NCBI GenBank assembly: GCA_016182225.1
Contig: JACOXV010000026.1
Span: forward strand, 1-20,975
Reading direction: 5' to 3'
Origin: Candidatus Levyibacteriota bacterium
Lineage (GTDB): Bacteria; Patescibacteriota; Microgenomatia; Levybacterales; UBA12049
Length of the DNA stretch: 20,975 nt
In this document: one piece after another, positions 1-6,724 of the stretch
How positions within the stretch are numbered: the first letter of the stretch is position 1
Layout of the letters: each line of letters begins with the position of its first letter
Notes under the pieces: model-generated
Databases searched by the model: none
Told to the model about the DNA's origin: nothing
What the model saw: only the letters and a program-made list of their open reading frames with translations
Program-made: the position numbers and the translations under genes

Positions 1-1359
1 TGTTTTATATCGGCGGTCCATCTCATTCATTGCCCACTTTAGCGCTGAAAGTATTTTTTCAACTTCCACAATAACAGGCACCATCAAATGCGGGATGCCA
101 TTATAGCCGGTAAGTTCCACTCTTTTTGGATCTACGAGTATTAATTTCACTTCTTCAGGCGATGCCCTAAATAATAGGGAAGTGATAATTGAATTTATCA
201 TTACCGATTTTCCTGAGCCAGTGGTTCCTGCTATGAGAACGTGGGGCATTTTAGAAACATCTGCGACCACTGGCTCTCCGGATACATCAAGTCCCATAGA
301 TATGGTAAGTTTTGATTTGCTCTTTCGCATCACATCAGAACCTAACATTGTGCGAAGTGATACTACCTCTAAAGACCTGTTGGGAATCTCTATTCCTACC
401 AAATTTCTCCCCGGAATCGGGGCTTCAATTCTTATCTGCCCTGTGGGAGCCTCTGTTGCCAAAGCTAAATCATTTGCAAGGGATGTGATTTTGGAAACTT
501 TTGTACCCAATGCAATCTCTAAAGCATATTGAGTAACTGCGGGGCCAAGATTTACTTCTACAACTTTTGCCGTAATACCAAAGCTTTGAAGAGTCTTTTC
601 TATTCTTCCGGCAATTTCTTTTATATCTCCTCTATCCGCTTTATGCTCTCCGCCTTCATTTAGTAGCGTCAACGGAGGATATTCCCAAATAAGACCAGAG
701 GACATTGTGTTACTTACCAATTTTTCGGAGATAAACTCGTCTTTTTTCGGAGCTGCTGTCATGTCTTTATTGGCAACAGCTGGAAAAGCTCCCTGCCTTA
801 TAGTAAGTGGCTTATTGCCTAAATTTGGAACATTTCTTTTCTTAAAATAAGAAACAAATGCTTTGGGAATAAATCTTCCAATACTTTCTCTCAAAACTGC
901 TATTCCTCTAACAATCTCGTCCACTGATGTATCGAAAAATACAAAAAGCCCGATAAAGATTCCAGCCAAAGAAACCAAATATGTTCCTGCTCCTGATATT
1001 ACCTCAGCGATTCGAAGAAAAACATATTCACCAACGAATCCACTTCTAAATAAGGTGGCGAGAGAAAGAACCAAAATTAAGAAACCAACAGACACATGGG
1101 GTCTTGCGAGAAAAAACTTTAACCTAAGAAATAACAATCCGAAGAAAACTAAAAGTGCGGGAAGAAGAATTGAGGTCCCACCGAAGTAATATTTCAGCAT
1201 GTCATTTACATAAATAAATGACCCACCGGATCCTGTAAAAGAAAGGGCTAGAATTATTCCGGAAAGTACTACTCCAACTCCGAAGATTGTATAAATTGTA
1301 TTCTTTCTTAACTTTAATTTTAACTTTCCTCGCCTAGCGTACTTTCTCCTTTTGGGCAT
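1..1359 (-). CDS. ftsK: DNA translocase FtsK/SpoIIIE, N-terminal part (cut by the left edge)
   Basis: Membrane-anchored, ATP-driven pump that moves double-stranded DNA during chromosome segregation at the division septum. The 453 visible residues start with a basic stretch, followed by about four hydrophobic segments (near residues 22-42, 60-80, 90-105 and 115-142). Next come a linker, the alpha domain (about 240-340) and the start of the RecA-like motor. Walker A is GTTGSGKS (378-385) and Walker B lies in LILVDPKR (406-413). The stretch after it, up to MNEMDRRY, is typical of FtsK. The frame is still open at base 1, so the rest of the motor and the gamma domain lie outside the window. The linker is short compared with E. 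coli FtsK and like the Gram-positive forms. The ATG at 1359 is 6 nt downstream of a TATAAT box, which suggests a leaderless mRNA. Family assignment is secure. Confidence 0.97.
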   Translation of the reverse strand, partial: MPKRRKYARRGKLKLKLRKNTIYTIFGVGVVLSGIILALSFTGSGGSFIYVNDMLKYYFGGTSILLPALLVFFGLLFLRLKFFLARPHVSVGFLILVLSLATLFRSGFVGEYVFLRIAEVISGAGTYLVSLAGIFIGLFVFFDTSVDEIVRGIAVLRESIGRFIPKAFVSYFKKRNVPNLGNKPLTIRQGAFPAVANKDMTAAPKKDEFISEKLVSNTMSSGLIWEYPPLTLLNEGGEHKADRGDIKEIAGRIEKTLQSFGITAKVVEVNLGPAVTQYALEIALGTKVSKITSLANDLALATEAPTGQIRIEAPIPGRNLVGIEIPNRSLEVVSLRTMLGSDVMRKSKSKLTISMGLDVSGEPVVADVSKMPHVLIAGTTGSGKSVMINSIITSLLFRASPEEVKLILVDPKRVELTGYNGIPHLMVPVIVEVEKILSALKWAMNEMDRRYKT

Positions 1360-1365
1360 AGGACT

Positions 1366-1418
1366 ATTATATACTTGAGGCTTAGTTCTTTACAAGCTCA
1401 GAACAGCTTTGATAGACT
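1366..1418. promoter_or_regulatory. Overlapping divergent promoters of ftsK and the 1425 gene
   Basis: Minus strand: TTGTAA (1390-1395), 18-nt spacer, TATAAT (1366-1371), then 6 nt to the ftsK ATG. Plus strand: TTTACA (1389-1394), 18-nt spacer, extended -10 TGATAGACT (-10 at 1413-1418), then 6 nt to the ATG at 1425. The two -35 boxes occupy the same DNA. Read by eye; not experimentally supported. Confidence 0.6.
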
Positions 1419-1424
1419 CTACCT

Positions 1425-1739
1425 ATGGCAGGACCTGAAATATCGGGTCAACTAACAATAAATCCTCTCATTGAGAGACCTCCTGTGCAAATGAATCACA
1501 ACCCCCTTGTCTATCTGATAGAAGGAGAGATAGAAATATATAAATCACTTGTTTATGAAGAAGTTGCCGCGTCTTTGGGTATTCCATTCCAAAGAATAGC
1601 AATTGCAGGAGAAACAAATCCACATCCCATAGATCCGGGAGATAGGGTAAAAATGGGTTTTCAGTATATCCATGTAGGAGGAGAGGACACCAACTGGGCT
1701 GAATTCTGGGAAGGTGTAAATGCAATATTGACAGGATGA
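1425..1739 (+). CDS. Hypothetical protein, 104 aa
   Basis: I do not recognise this protein. It has no signal peptide or membrane segment. It looks like a small soluble alpha/beta protein: the middle (about residues 28-60) reads as strand-helix-strand, and a Gly/Asp-rich stretch PHPIDPGDRV lies near residue 68. The start is supported by an extended -10 box (TGATAGACT) ending 6 nt before the ATG, so a leaderless mRNA is likely. It is divergent from ftsK and convergent with the PEBP gene at 1777. A 14-codon reading frame overlaps its stop codon (ATGA at 1736) but is probably fortuitous. That the gene is real is inferred from the promoter position and the codon usage, which resembles that of its neighbours. 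Confidence 0.7.
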   Translation: MAGPEISGQLTINPLIERPPVQMNHNPLVYLIEGEIEIYKSLVYEEVAASLGIPFQRIAIAGETNPHPIDPGDRVKMGFQYIHVGGEDTNWAEFWEGVNAILTG

Positions 1740-1776
1740 ATAAAAAAGCACTAGACCATTTCAAAAAAGAGGTAAA

Positions 1777-2214
1777 CTAAGCAGAATAGACTCCCATCAG
1801 TTCTGCTTTTTCAATTAAACTGCTTTTTATTTCTTTTTCCAATTTTTCTTTTGAAACATCTCCAGGAAGATCTAATTTTTTGGTAAGAGCGAAGAGTTTG
1901 AAAAAATATCTATGGATTCCTGAAGGAGGACGGGGACCGGTATATCCTAATTCTCCTCTGTCATTAAGTCCTTGTTCTGCCCCATCCGGCCAATCTTCTT
2001 CACCAATCTCCCTGATGGATGGATCTATATTCCACATAAGCCAGTGAGTAAATGTACCCATTGGAGCATCCGGATCATCCACAATTAAAGCAAGCGACTT
2101 TGCATTTTCGGGAACGTCAGTAATTATGAGCGGGGGATTAACGTTCTCCCCGTCTCCGCTGTATTTTTGCGGAATCGGTTGATTATTCTCAAAAGCAGGG
2201 CTTGAAATCTTCAC
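1777..2214 (-). CDS. YbhB/YbcL-family PEBP-like protein
   Basis: Small soluble protein of the phosphatidylethanolamine-binding protein family, bacterial YbhB/YbcL branch. The family has an anion-binding pocket; its substrate in bacteria is uncertain. Family signatures are clear: SGDGENVNPPL near 19-29, DDPDAP (46-51), the pocket His in THW (57) and GPRPPSGIHRYFF (93-105). The length of 145 aa is somewhat below E. coli YbhB and normal for the compact forms. The start is a GTG at 2214, 6 nt after a TATACT box, so probably leaderless. Promoter and start codon lie in one unit of a 56-bp tandem duplication. The gene is convergent with the 1425 gene, with no clear terminator between them. Confidence 0.95.
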   Translation of the reverse strand: MKISSPAFENNQPIPQKYSGDGENVNPPLIITDVPENAKSLALIVDDPDAPMGTFTHWLMWNIDPSIREIGEEDWPDGAEQGLNDRGELGYTGPRPPSGIHRYFFKLFALTKKLDLPGDVSKEKLEKEIKSSLIEKAELMGVYSA

Positions 2215-2270
2215 GATAACAGTATAGCTAAAATTTCAGAAAAAACAATAAAAATATTGTAAGACTTCAC
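2211..2270 (-). CDS. Possible 19-codon upstream ORF created by the duplication
   Basis: The upstream copy of the PEBP start (GTG at 2270), with its own TATACT box 6 nt away, opens a 19-residue frame. It begins MKSYNIF, is hydrophobic towards its end, and stops at a TGA (2213-2211) that overlaps the real GTG start (GTGA). If used it would be a leaderless upstream ORF coupled to the PEBP gene. It may equally be a chance by-product of the duplication. No homology is claimed. Confidence 0.25.
   Translation of the reverse strand: MKSYNIFIVFSEILAILLS
2221..2248 (-). promoter_or_regulatory. Proximal promoter of the PEBP gene
   Basis: TTGTTT (2243-2248), 16-nt spacer, TATACT (2221-2226), then 6 nt to the GTG start. 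An identical copy of the -10 box lies at 2277-2282 in the upstream repeat unit, so two start sites 56 bp apart are possible. Confidence 0.55.
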
Positions 2271-2331
2271 GATAACAGTATAGCTAAAATTTCAGAAAAA
2301 ACAATAAAAATATTGTAAGAAAAGTCATCAA

Positions 2332-2360
2332 TTGCCAAAATCTTCTCTAAAGACTAAAAT
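2332..2360 (+). promoter_or_regulatory. Promoter of the regulator-exonuclease operon
   Basis: TTGCCA (2332-2337), 17-nt spacer, TAAAAT (2355-2360), then 9 nt to the ATG at 2370. Spacing is ideal for a sigma-70 type promoter. The transcript would have a leader of only 2-3 nt. Confidence 0.6.
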
Positions 2361-2369
2361 GATTCCACT

Positions 2370-3662
2370 ATGCCGGAACAAATTATAGAAGCGTCTTATC
2401 CTTTATCTTTTAGAGAAGGAGATGCCAAAAGCTTAGGTCAGCGTTTGAAAAACAGGCGATCTGTGGTGCTAATAGGAATGAAGAGAGTGGGAATTAGTAA
2501 TTTTCTCCGCTTTTTTCTTTATCATAAAGAAATTCGAAAAACATATATCGGAGAATCCAATCATTTTTTTATTCCAGTAGATCTTAATGAGCTTGTCGAG
2601 CGAGAAATTTATCCTTTCTGGGTTTTAACACTAAAAAGAATTCAGGATGCTATAAATGATGCATCGGAAATTGACTCAGAAAGTAAAAAACAAGCAGAAA
2701 TTTATTTTCTCAATTCTATAGAATCCCAAGATCTCTTAATGACAATTGACTCTGTTAGAAAAAGTTTGAATCTTTTAGTCAACTCTGGTCTTTTTCCTAC
2801 AATTTTTTATCTCCGATTCGATAGGATTAAAGATGCAGCAACTCCTGAGTTTTTCTCAAACCTACAAAGCCTTATTGAAAATACTCATCACAAACTCGCT
2901 TTTGTCTTTACAAGTGCCAGAAGATTATCTGATCTATCACCTAATGTATTTAAAAAACAATCCCTTTCTGTTTTTGCAGATAACGTTTACATAAAACCTG
3001 CGAAAAAAGAAGATACCAGAATTGTTCTTAAAGCAATAAAAGAAACTAATAAATTAAATTTTAATGAAGACTTTGAAGAAAAATTATTAGAATATGTGGA
3101 CGGGTATATCCAACATCTTCAATTTGCTCTGATATCGCTTGGCGAAAAGGAGAAAAAACCAAAACAAGAAGAGCTTTCTAATTTCCTGCTTAATGACGAG
3201 CGAATTTCACTCCAGTCCGAAGAACTTTGGGAAAGTATAAATCCAGAAGAACAGAAAATTCTTTTGAAACTTTCAAAGAAAGAAAAAATATCAAAAGAAG
3301 ACGAAGAAGTTGGAGAATATTTTATAAAGACGGGATTCTTTGATTTGAAAAGGAAGAAAATTTTTAGTCCTTTATTTGAAGAGTATTTGAAAACAAAACA
3401 TCAAGAAAAAAGAAAAGATGAAAAAATTGTTGACCTTTCAAGAAAAGAACTTCTTCTTCTCAATTTTTTGGAACAAAACAAAGATCAAGTCTGCGAAAGA
3501 GAACAAATAATTGAAGCTGTTTGGCCGGAGGCAGAGGAGCTAGGAGTTACAGACTGGGCAATTGACCGACTGGTCGCGAGACTTCGAGGAAAACTGAAAG
3601 TTCAAAATAGTAAATATGAAATAGTTACGGTCAAAACCCGCGGATATAAATTGACTGAATAA
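2370..3662 (+). CDS. Winged-helix regulator with a degenerate P-loop ATPase-like domain
   Basis: Probable one-component regulator of 430 aa. Residues about 20-270 look like an ORC/STAND-type AAA ATPase: a P-loop region GMKRVGIS (36-43), a Walker B-like strand ending in D151 (FYLRFD) and a sensor-like FVFTSAR (178-184). The Walker A lysine is replaced by Ile42, so ATP hydrolysis is doubtful. Residues about 350-430 form an OmpR/PhoB-type winged helix: LSRKELLLLNFL, then REQIIEAVW, the recognition-helix region DRLVARLRGKL, and the typical end TVKTRGYKL. There is no receiver domain. It is followed after 1 nt by a 3'-5' exonuclease gene, probably cotranscribed. The DNA-binding domain is secure; the ATPase-like assignment is an inference from motif positions. 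Target and signal are unknown. Confidence 0.8.
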   Translation: MPEQIIEASYPLSFREGDAKSLGQRLKNRRSVVLIGMKRVGISNFLRFFLYHKEIRKTYIGESNHFFIPVDLNELVEREIYPFWVLTLKRIQDAINDASEIDSESKKQAEIYFLNSIESQDLLMTIDSVRKSLNLLVNSGLFPTIFYLRFDRIKDAATPEFFSNLQSLIENTHHKLAFVFTSARRLSDLSPNVFKKQSLSVFADNVYIKPAKKEDTRIVLKAIKETNKLNFNEDFEEKLLEYVDGYIQHLQFALISLGEKEKKPKQEELSNFLLNDERISLQSEELWESINPEEQKILLKLSKKEKISKEDEEVGEYFIKTGFFDLKRKKIFSPLFEEYLKTKHQEKRKDEKIVDLSRKELLLLNFLEQNKDQVCEREQIIEAVWPEAEELGVTDWAIDRLVARLRGKLKVQNSKYEIVTVKTRGYKLTE

Positions 3663-3663
3663 T

Positions 3664-4269
3664 ATGAATAGACTTTTTTTCGATATTGAGACAGCACCGG
3701 TTGAAAAAGAAAAACATCCGCTTCTCAGGGAAATCTATGACAAACTTATAGCTGACGGTAAATCATTGGGTAGTTTTGAGGAATATCTCTCTTTCACTTC
3801 TCTTGACGGTGCTTTTGGAAGAATCATCACTTTGGGATGGGCCATCAATGATAAAAAGGTGGAATCAATCTCCGGACCAGAGAAAAAAATTTTAGAAAAG
3901 TTTTGGAATCTGGCAGCGGATACAGAACTTTTTATAGGTTTTAACATTTTGGACTTTGATCTGCGATTTATTTATCAGCGGTCAATAATAAATAATATCA
4001 AACCAAGCCGCGATATTCCTCTTTCCTATTATAGAAATAACCCTGTTTTTGATGTTATGTGGGAGTGGTGTAAATGGAAAAAACCGCTTATCAAGCTTGA
4101 CACTTTGGCAAAAGCTTTGGGTCTGGAATCATCTAAAGACGGAGAGGTCGAAGGAAAAAATGTAGCAAAAGCTTTTGAGGACGGGAAAATTGAAGAAATC
4201 AGAAAATACTGCGAGAAAGATGTAGAGCTAACACGAAGAATCTATAACCGGATAGCCTTTCTGAAATAA
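3664..4269 (+). CDS. DEDDy-type 3'-5' exonuclease (RNase H-like fold)
   Basis: Predicted stand-alone exonuclease of the DnaQ/PolB-exonuclease-like superfamily, 201 aa. Visible motifs: ExoI FFDIET with D7 and E9, ExoII FNILDFD with N94 and D99, and ExoIII YCEKD with Y182 and D186. Together these give the DEDDy two-metal site. A Lys-Leu-Asp-Thr-Leu motif (KLDTLAKALGL, about 144-154) before ExoIII is usual in this group. There is no polymerase domain. Substrate could be DNA or RNA; a proofreading or repair role is a guess. The ATG lies 1 nt after the stop of the upstream regulator, with no Shine-Dalgarno sequence, so translation probably depends on re-initiation. Its stop abuts the stop of the convergent FKBP gene with no bases between them. 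Confidence 0.9.
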   Translation: MNRLFFDIETAPVEKEKHPLLREIYDKLIADGKSLGSFEEYLSFTSLDGAFGRIITLGWAINDKKVESISGPEKKILEKFWNLAADTELFIGFNILDFDLRFIYQRSIINNIKPSRDIPLSYYRNNPVFDVMWEWCKWKKPLIKLDTLAKALGLESSKDGEVEGKNVAKAFEDGKIEEIRKYCEKDVELTRRIYNRIAFLK

Positions 4270-4824
4270 TTATTGTCCCGGAGTGGGACTAGATGAGGCC
4301 GTAGGATTTTCTGAAGGTGCGGGAGAAAGCAAGTTTTTCTGAATATCCAAAAGTTCTATTTCAAAAACAAGGACTGAATTGGGCGGAATAGCTCCTAAAT
4401 TTTGCTCACCATATCCAAGACTTGGCGGAATAATTAATTTTCGTTTTCCCCCAATCTTCATGCCCAGCAAACCTTGATCCCATCCTGGTATCACGCCTCC
4501 AACTCCGATTTTCGTAGTAAATGGTTCTCCTCTGTCATAAGAGCTATCAAATTTTTGTCCGTTAGATAAACTCCCGCTGTAATGGACAGTTATAGTATCT
4601 CCTGATTCAACTTGAGCCGAAGAAGTTCCAACTTTTATGTCTTGTATGCGAAGATCAGTAATCGTTGGTTGATTATTTTGGTTTTGGGGATTTTGGTTAA
4701 GATTTAAATTTAATGAATTATTATCGTCTGGCGTTTTTTGTTGATTCATTTGCAAAAGAAAAAGTATTCCTATAACTATTGCTAAAATTGTCCCGCCGAC
4801 AATAGCAATCTGCCTATTCTCCAT
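4270..4824 (-). CDS. Membrane-anchored FKBP-type peptidyl-prolyl isomerase
   Basis: Extracytoplasmic folding helper that isomerises X-Pro bonds, 184 aa. Residues 6-25 form one N-terminal membrane anchor (an uncleaved signal, with no lipobox Cys). An Asn/Gln-rich flexible linker runs from about 33 to 53, the FKBP domain from about 57 to 162, and a Pro/Ser/Thr-rich tail ends the protein. FKBP active-site residues are present: Y82 and F92-D93 in VHYSGSLSNGQKFDSS, V111-I112 and W115 in GVIPGWDQGL, and Y138 in LGYG. The start has an extended -10 box (TGCTATAAT) ending 8 nt before the ATG. Its stop codon is directly adjacent to that of the exonuclease on the other strand, so transcripts must overlap or end inside the coding regions. 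Confidence 0.95.
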   Translation of the reverse strand: MENRQIAIVGGTILAIVIGILFLLQMNQQKTPDDNNSLNLNLNQNPQNQNNQPTITDLRIQDIKVGTSSAQVESGDTITVHYSGSLSNGQKFDSSYDRGEPFTTKIGVGGVIPGWDQGLLGMKIGGKRKLIIPPSLGYGEQNLGAIPPNSVLVFEIELLDIQKNLLSPAPSENPTASSSPTPGQ

Positions 4825-4832
4825 AGGAAAGT

Positions 4833-4862
4833 ATTATAGCACTTAATTTTTATTTATTGTAA
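4833..4862 (-). promoter_or_regulatory. Promoter of the FKBP gene
   Basis: TTACAA (4857-4862), 18-nt spacer and extended -10 TGC-TATAAT (TATAAT at 4833-4838), 8 nt before the ATG at 4824. The region also serves as upstream DNA for the divergent topoisomerase gene, which has a weaker TAGATT box (4866-4871) 5 nt before its ATG. Confidence 0.6.
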
Positions 4863-4876
4863 TCTTAGATTATCTT

Positions 4877-5929
4877 ATGAAAAAACAAATCGATCCAAAG
4901 ATTCATAAAGAGTTAAGAAAAGAAGAGCTGAGATATTCCTCAGATCAGGTTCCGGGATTTTTCAGACAGAAAATCAAAGGGAAATTTAAATACTATGACG
5001 CTGATGGGAGAAGATTAACTGACAAAAAAACTCTCTCTAGAATTGAAGAGATGGCAATTCCCCCCGCATGGAAAAATGTTTGGATTTCCCCGCGAGGCAA
5101 TACTCATCTTCAGGCAACAGGAGTTGATGAGAAAAAAAGAAAACAATATATCTATCATCCGGATTGGATAAAAATTTCCCAAGAAAATAAATTTTCTAAA
5201 ATGATAGATTTTGGATTAAATCTTCCTAAAATTAGAAATAAAGTCCGCTACGATATGCAAGGAATTGAAATGAACAAGAGGAAAATTTTAGCAACTGTTG
5301 TTTGGCTTTTGGAACATACTTTTATAAGAATTGGTAATGAGGAATATAGCAAGGAAAATGATTCATTTGGTCTTACAACTCTTAGAAATCGTCATGTCTC
5401 GGTGCGCGGAGACGAGATTAAATTCAAATTTAGCGGAAAAAGTGGAGTGGAAGCAGAACTTTCAATTTCAAATCCTACAATAGCCAAGACTATTAAAAAG
5501 TGCATTGAGCTTCCAGGCTACGTTCTCTTTCAATTTATTGATGACGAAGGAGAAAAAAGAGTTGTTGATTCGGAAGATGTAAATGCATTTCTTAAGGACA
5601 TTACAAAAGATGACTTTACAGCAAAAGATTTCAGAACTTGGGGGGCTACTGATTTATCAGCCAATTTTTTCTATAAAATCGGCCACAGTGACGATCCAAA
5701 AGTAATCAAAAAAAATATTAAGGATGCCATAAAACAAGTTTCAATTCACCTCAACAATACAGTTACTGTATGCAGATCTTACTATATTCATCCAACGGTT
5801 ATAGAAACGTATGAAAAAAAAGTTTTAGTTCCGCATTTCGAAACAAGAGCTGGAAGAAAATCAAAAATTTCAGGACTATCTTGGGATGAAGATGCTTTAA
5901 TAGAGCTTCTTCGAAAATATCCACTCTAA
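4877..5929 (+). CDS. DNA topoisomerase IB (poxvirus/bacterial type)
   Basis: Relaxes supercoils of either sign without ATP through a 3'-phosphotyrosyl intermediate; monomeric and cytoplasmic. The 350-aa length matches bacterial members. The N-terminal domain (about 1-100) includes IPPAWKNVWI and the HLQATG motif common in bacterial TopIB. The catalytic domain shows R151 in FIRIGNEEY, K188 in FSGKSG, R253 in KDFRTWGA, N294 where viral enzymes have His (as usual in bacteria), and the nucleophile most likely Y303 in CRSYYIHP. Y302 beside it is a second candidate. Upstream is only a weak -10 (TAGATT) 5 nt before the ATG, so the mRNA is again leaderless-like. No clear terminator follows. Confidence 0.95.
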   Translation: MKKQIDPKIHKELRKEELRYSSDQVPGFFRQKIKGKFKYYDADGRRLTDKKTLSRIEEMAIPPAWKNVWISPRGNTHLQATGVDEKKRKQYIYHPDWIKISQENKFSKMIDFGLNLPKIRNKVRYDMQGIEMNKRKILATVVWLLEHTFIRIGNEEYSKENDSFGLTTLRNRHVSVRGDEIKFKFSGKSGVEAELSISNPTIAKTIKKCIELPGYVLFQFIDDEGEKRVVDSEDVNAFLKDITKDDFTAKDFRTWGATDLSANFFYKIGHSDDPKVIKKNIKDAIKQVSIHLNNTVTVCRSYYIHPTVIETYEKKVLVPHFETRAGRKSKISGLSWDEDALIELLRKYPL

Positions 5930-6000
5930 TTGTTGCCACAAAGTTCAGAAAGCTTAATTGTTTCATTGGCTTTAGAATAAAAAGATATATTTAGTACCAA

Positions 6001-6029
6001 TTGACAAAATACAGATTTAGCTCTAATCT
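6001..6029 (+). promoter_or_regulatory. Strong-looking promoter upstream of the structured RNA
   Basis: Consensus -35 TTGACA (6001-6006), 17-nt spacer and TAATCT (6024-6029), predicting transcription from about 6036. No reading frame follows on the plus strand before the terminator at 6338. A second possible -10 (TATATT, 6106-6111, weak -35) could start a shorter RNA near 6118. Confidence 0.55.
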
Positions 6030-6035
6030 CTTACT

Positions 6036-6338
6036 ACTCCGAAATAAGGAAAGAAAAATCAATTCCTTTGGGTGTTGATTTTTCGATTCTTTAGCGCATT
6101 TGACTTATATTATTTACTTAGAGTCAAGTCTTTGACTATGGCAGGGTAAGTAAAAAGGTTGCAGCACCGCTAAGGAGTACTCCTCCTCTGAGGAAAAGTG
6201 CTGTGTGCTATGACAAAGGGGTGAGATTGACCCCTCGAAACACGAAATATTTTAAGAGTTCTTAGTGTTGAGATGGTAGTATAAATGCAATCAGGGAGAG
6301 AGAGTAATTGAGCATCTACTCGAGAGCTCTCTTTTTTT
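6036..6338 (+). ncRNA. Unidentified structured non-coding RNA candidate (about 220-300 nt)
   Basis: The 407-nt gap between topoisomerase IB and the zincin gene has no credible ORF on either strand, but has a promoter, a series of stems and a terminator. Stems read by eye: AGTCAA/TTGACT (6122-6127 with 6132-6137); GCAGCAC/GTGCTGT (6161-6167 with 6198-6204), enclosing two alternative small hairpins in which TCCT (6181-6184) pairs with AGGA at 6173-6176 or at 6191-6194; AGGGGT/ACCCCT (6217-6222 with 6230-6235) with a 7-nt loop; AACAC/GTGTT (6239-6243 with 6265-6269) enclosing TAAG/CTTA. If the distal promoter is used, a possible pseudoknot lies at 6046-6083. I could not match it to RNase P RNA, tmRNA, SRP RNA or 6S RNA. 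Boundaries are estimates; bases 5930-6000 show nothing else. Confidence 0.6.
6297..6338 (+). terminator. Intrinsic terminator of the structured RNA
   Basis: Inner stem GAGTA/TACTC (6302-6306 with 6317-6321) and outer pairing AGAGA/TCTCT (6297-6301 with 6328-6332), followed by a run of seven T (6332-6338). The T-run overlaps the stop codon of the convergent zincin gene. Confidence 0.65.
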
Positions 6339-6687
6339 ATTCCAATTCTTCATCGGATAAACCGAAATGATGACCTATCTCATGCATTACCACTTTCCTT
6401 ACTTGTTCTTTCACATCCTCGGCAGTCTTTGAAACAAAAAGAATGGGATTTTTAAAAATTGTTATTTTATCCGGCAATACTCCAGAATAATGCCCCCTTT
6501 TTGTTTGGGGTACTCCTTCATAAAGACCGAACAAAAGAGAGTTTGGAAAAAGGCGCATTTTTCTCATTTGATAATAAGTAGGTTCTTCCTGAATAGTTAT
6601 CGAAACATTATCCAATTTCTCCGCAAATTCTTTTGGAAGAGTATCCAATGCCTCCTGAACTAATTTTTCAAACATCTCATCATCCAT
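6337..6687 (-). CDS. Small zincin-like metallopeptidase (PF06262-type)
   Basis: A 116-aa predicted zinc metallopeptidase of the short zincin family found in many bacteria. The helix HEIGHHFGLSD (102-112) gives the zinc ligands H102 and H106, catalytic E103 and a third ligand probably D112. The upstream half has the family pattern: an acidic helix at the start, a central stretch with FGLYEG, and KITIFKNPI before the metal helix. Known members are cytoplasmic and their substrates are unclear. The ATG at 6687 lies 6 nt after an extended -10 box (TGATAAAAT). Convergent with the structured RNA: the stop codon lies in the terminator T-run. Confidence 0.88.
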   Translation of the reverse strand: MDDEMFEKLVQEALDTLPKEFAEKLDNVSITIQEEPTYYQMRKMRLFPNSLLFGLYEGVPQTKRGHYSGVLPDKITIFKNPILFVSKTAEDVKEQVRKVVMHEIGHHFGLSDEELE

Positions 6688-6693
6688 GTGGCT

Positions 6694-6715
6694 ATTTTAT
6701 CAAAAATGTTATAAT
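6694..6715. promoter_or_regulatory. Divergent extended -10 promoters in a 37-nt spacer
   Basis: Minus: TGA-TAAAAT (-10 at 6694-6699), 6 nt from the zincin ATG. Plus: TGT-TATAAT (-10 at 6710-6715), 9 nt from the ATG at 6725. Both promoters must use the other gene's start region as -35 DNA, and neither shows a good -35 box. Confidence 0.55.
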
Positions 6716-6724
6716 TTTCTTCCT

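Larger units (their letters stand above)
2209..2320. repeat. Perfect 56-bp tandem duplication containing promoter and start of the PEBP gene
   Basis: Bases 2209-2264 are repeated exactly as 2265-2320. Each unit carries the GTG-AAG start, the TATACT -10 box and, at its upstream end, a 6-bp inverted repeat with a 4-nt loop (ACAATA, AAAA, TATTGT). Identity of the two units suggests a recent duplication, or an assembly duplication. Confidence 0.97.

Noticed and set aside
182..1189. Plus-strand reading frames of 108-116 aa over the ftsK region
   Set aside because: They are antisense to a clear FtsK translation with Walker motifs and have no promoter or family pattern.
1736..1780. 14-codon ORF overlapping the stop of the 1425 gene (ATGA) and the end of the PEBP gene
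   Set aside because: Too short, Lys-rich by base composition, with no ribosome-binding site and no other support.
6036..6338. tmRNA or SRP RNA identity for the same region
   Set aside because: No tRNA-like ends, no tag-peptide frame, and no GGAAGGAAGCAGC-type SRP apical loop could be found.
6160..6340. RNase P RNA identity for the structured RNA, prompted by GAGGAAAAG after a hairpin
   Set aside because: The 3' partner block (ACAGAA...GGCTTA type) and the other conserved regions are missing, and the similarity ends after the GAGGAAA word.
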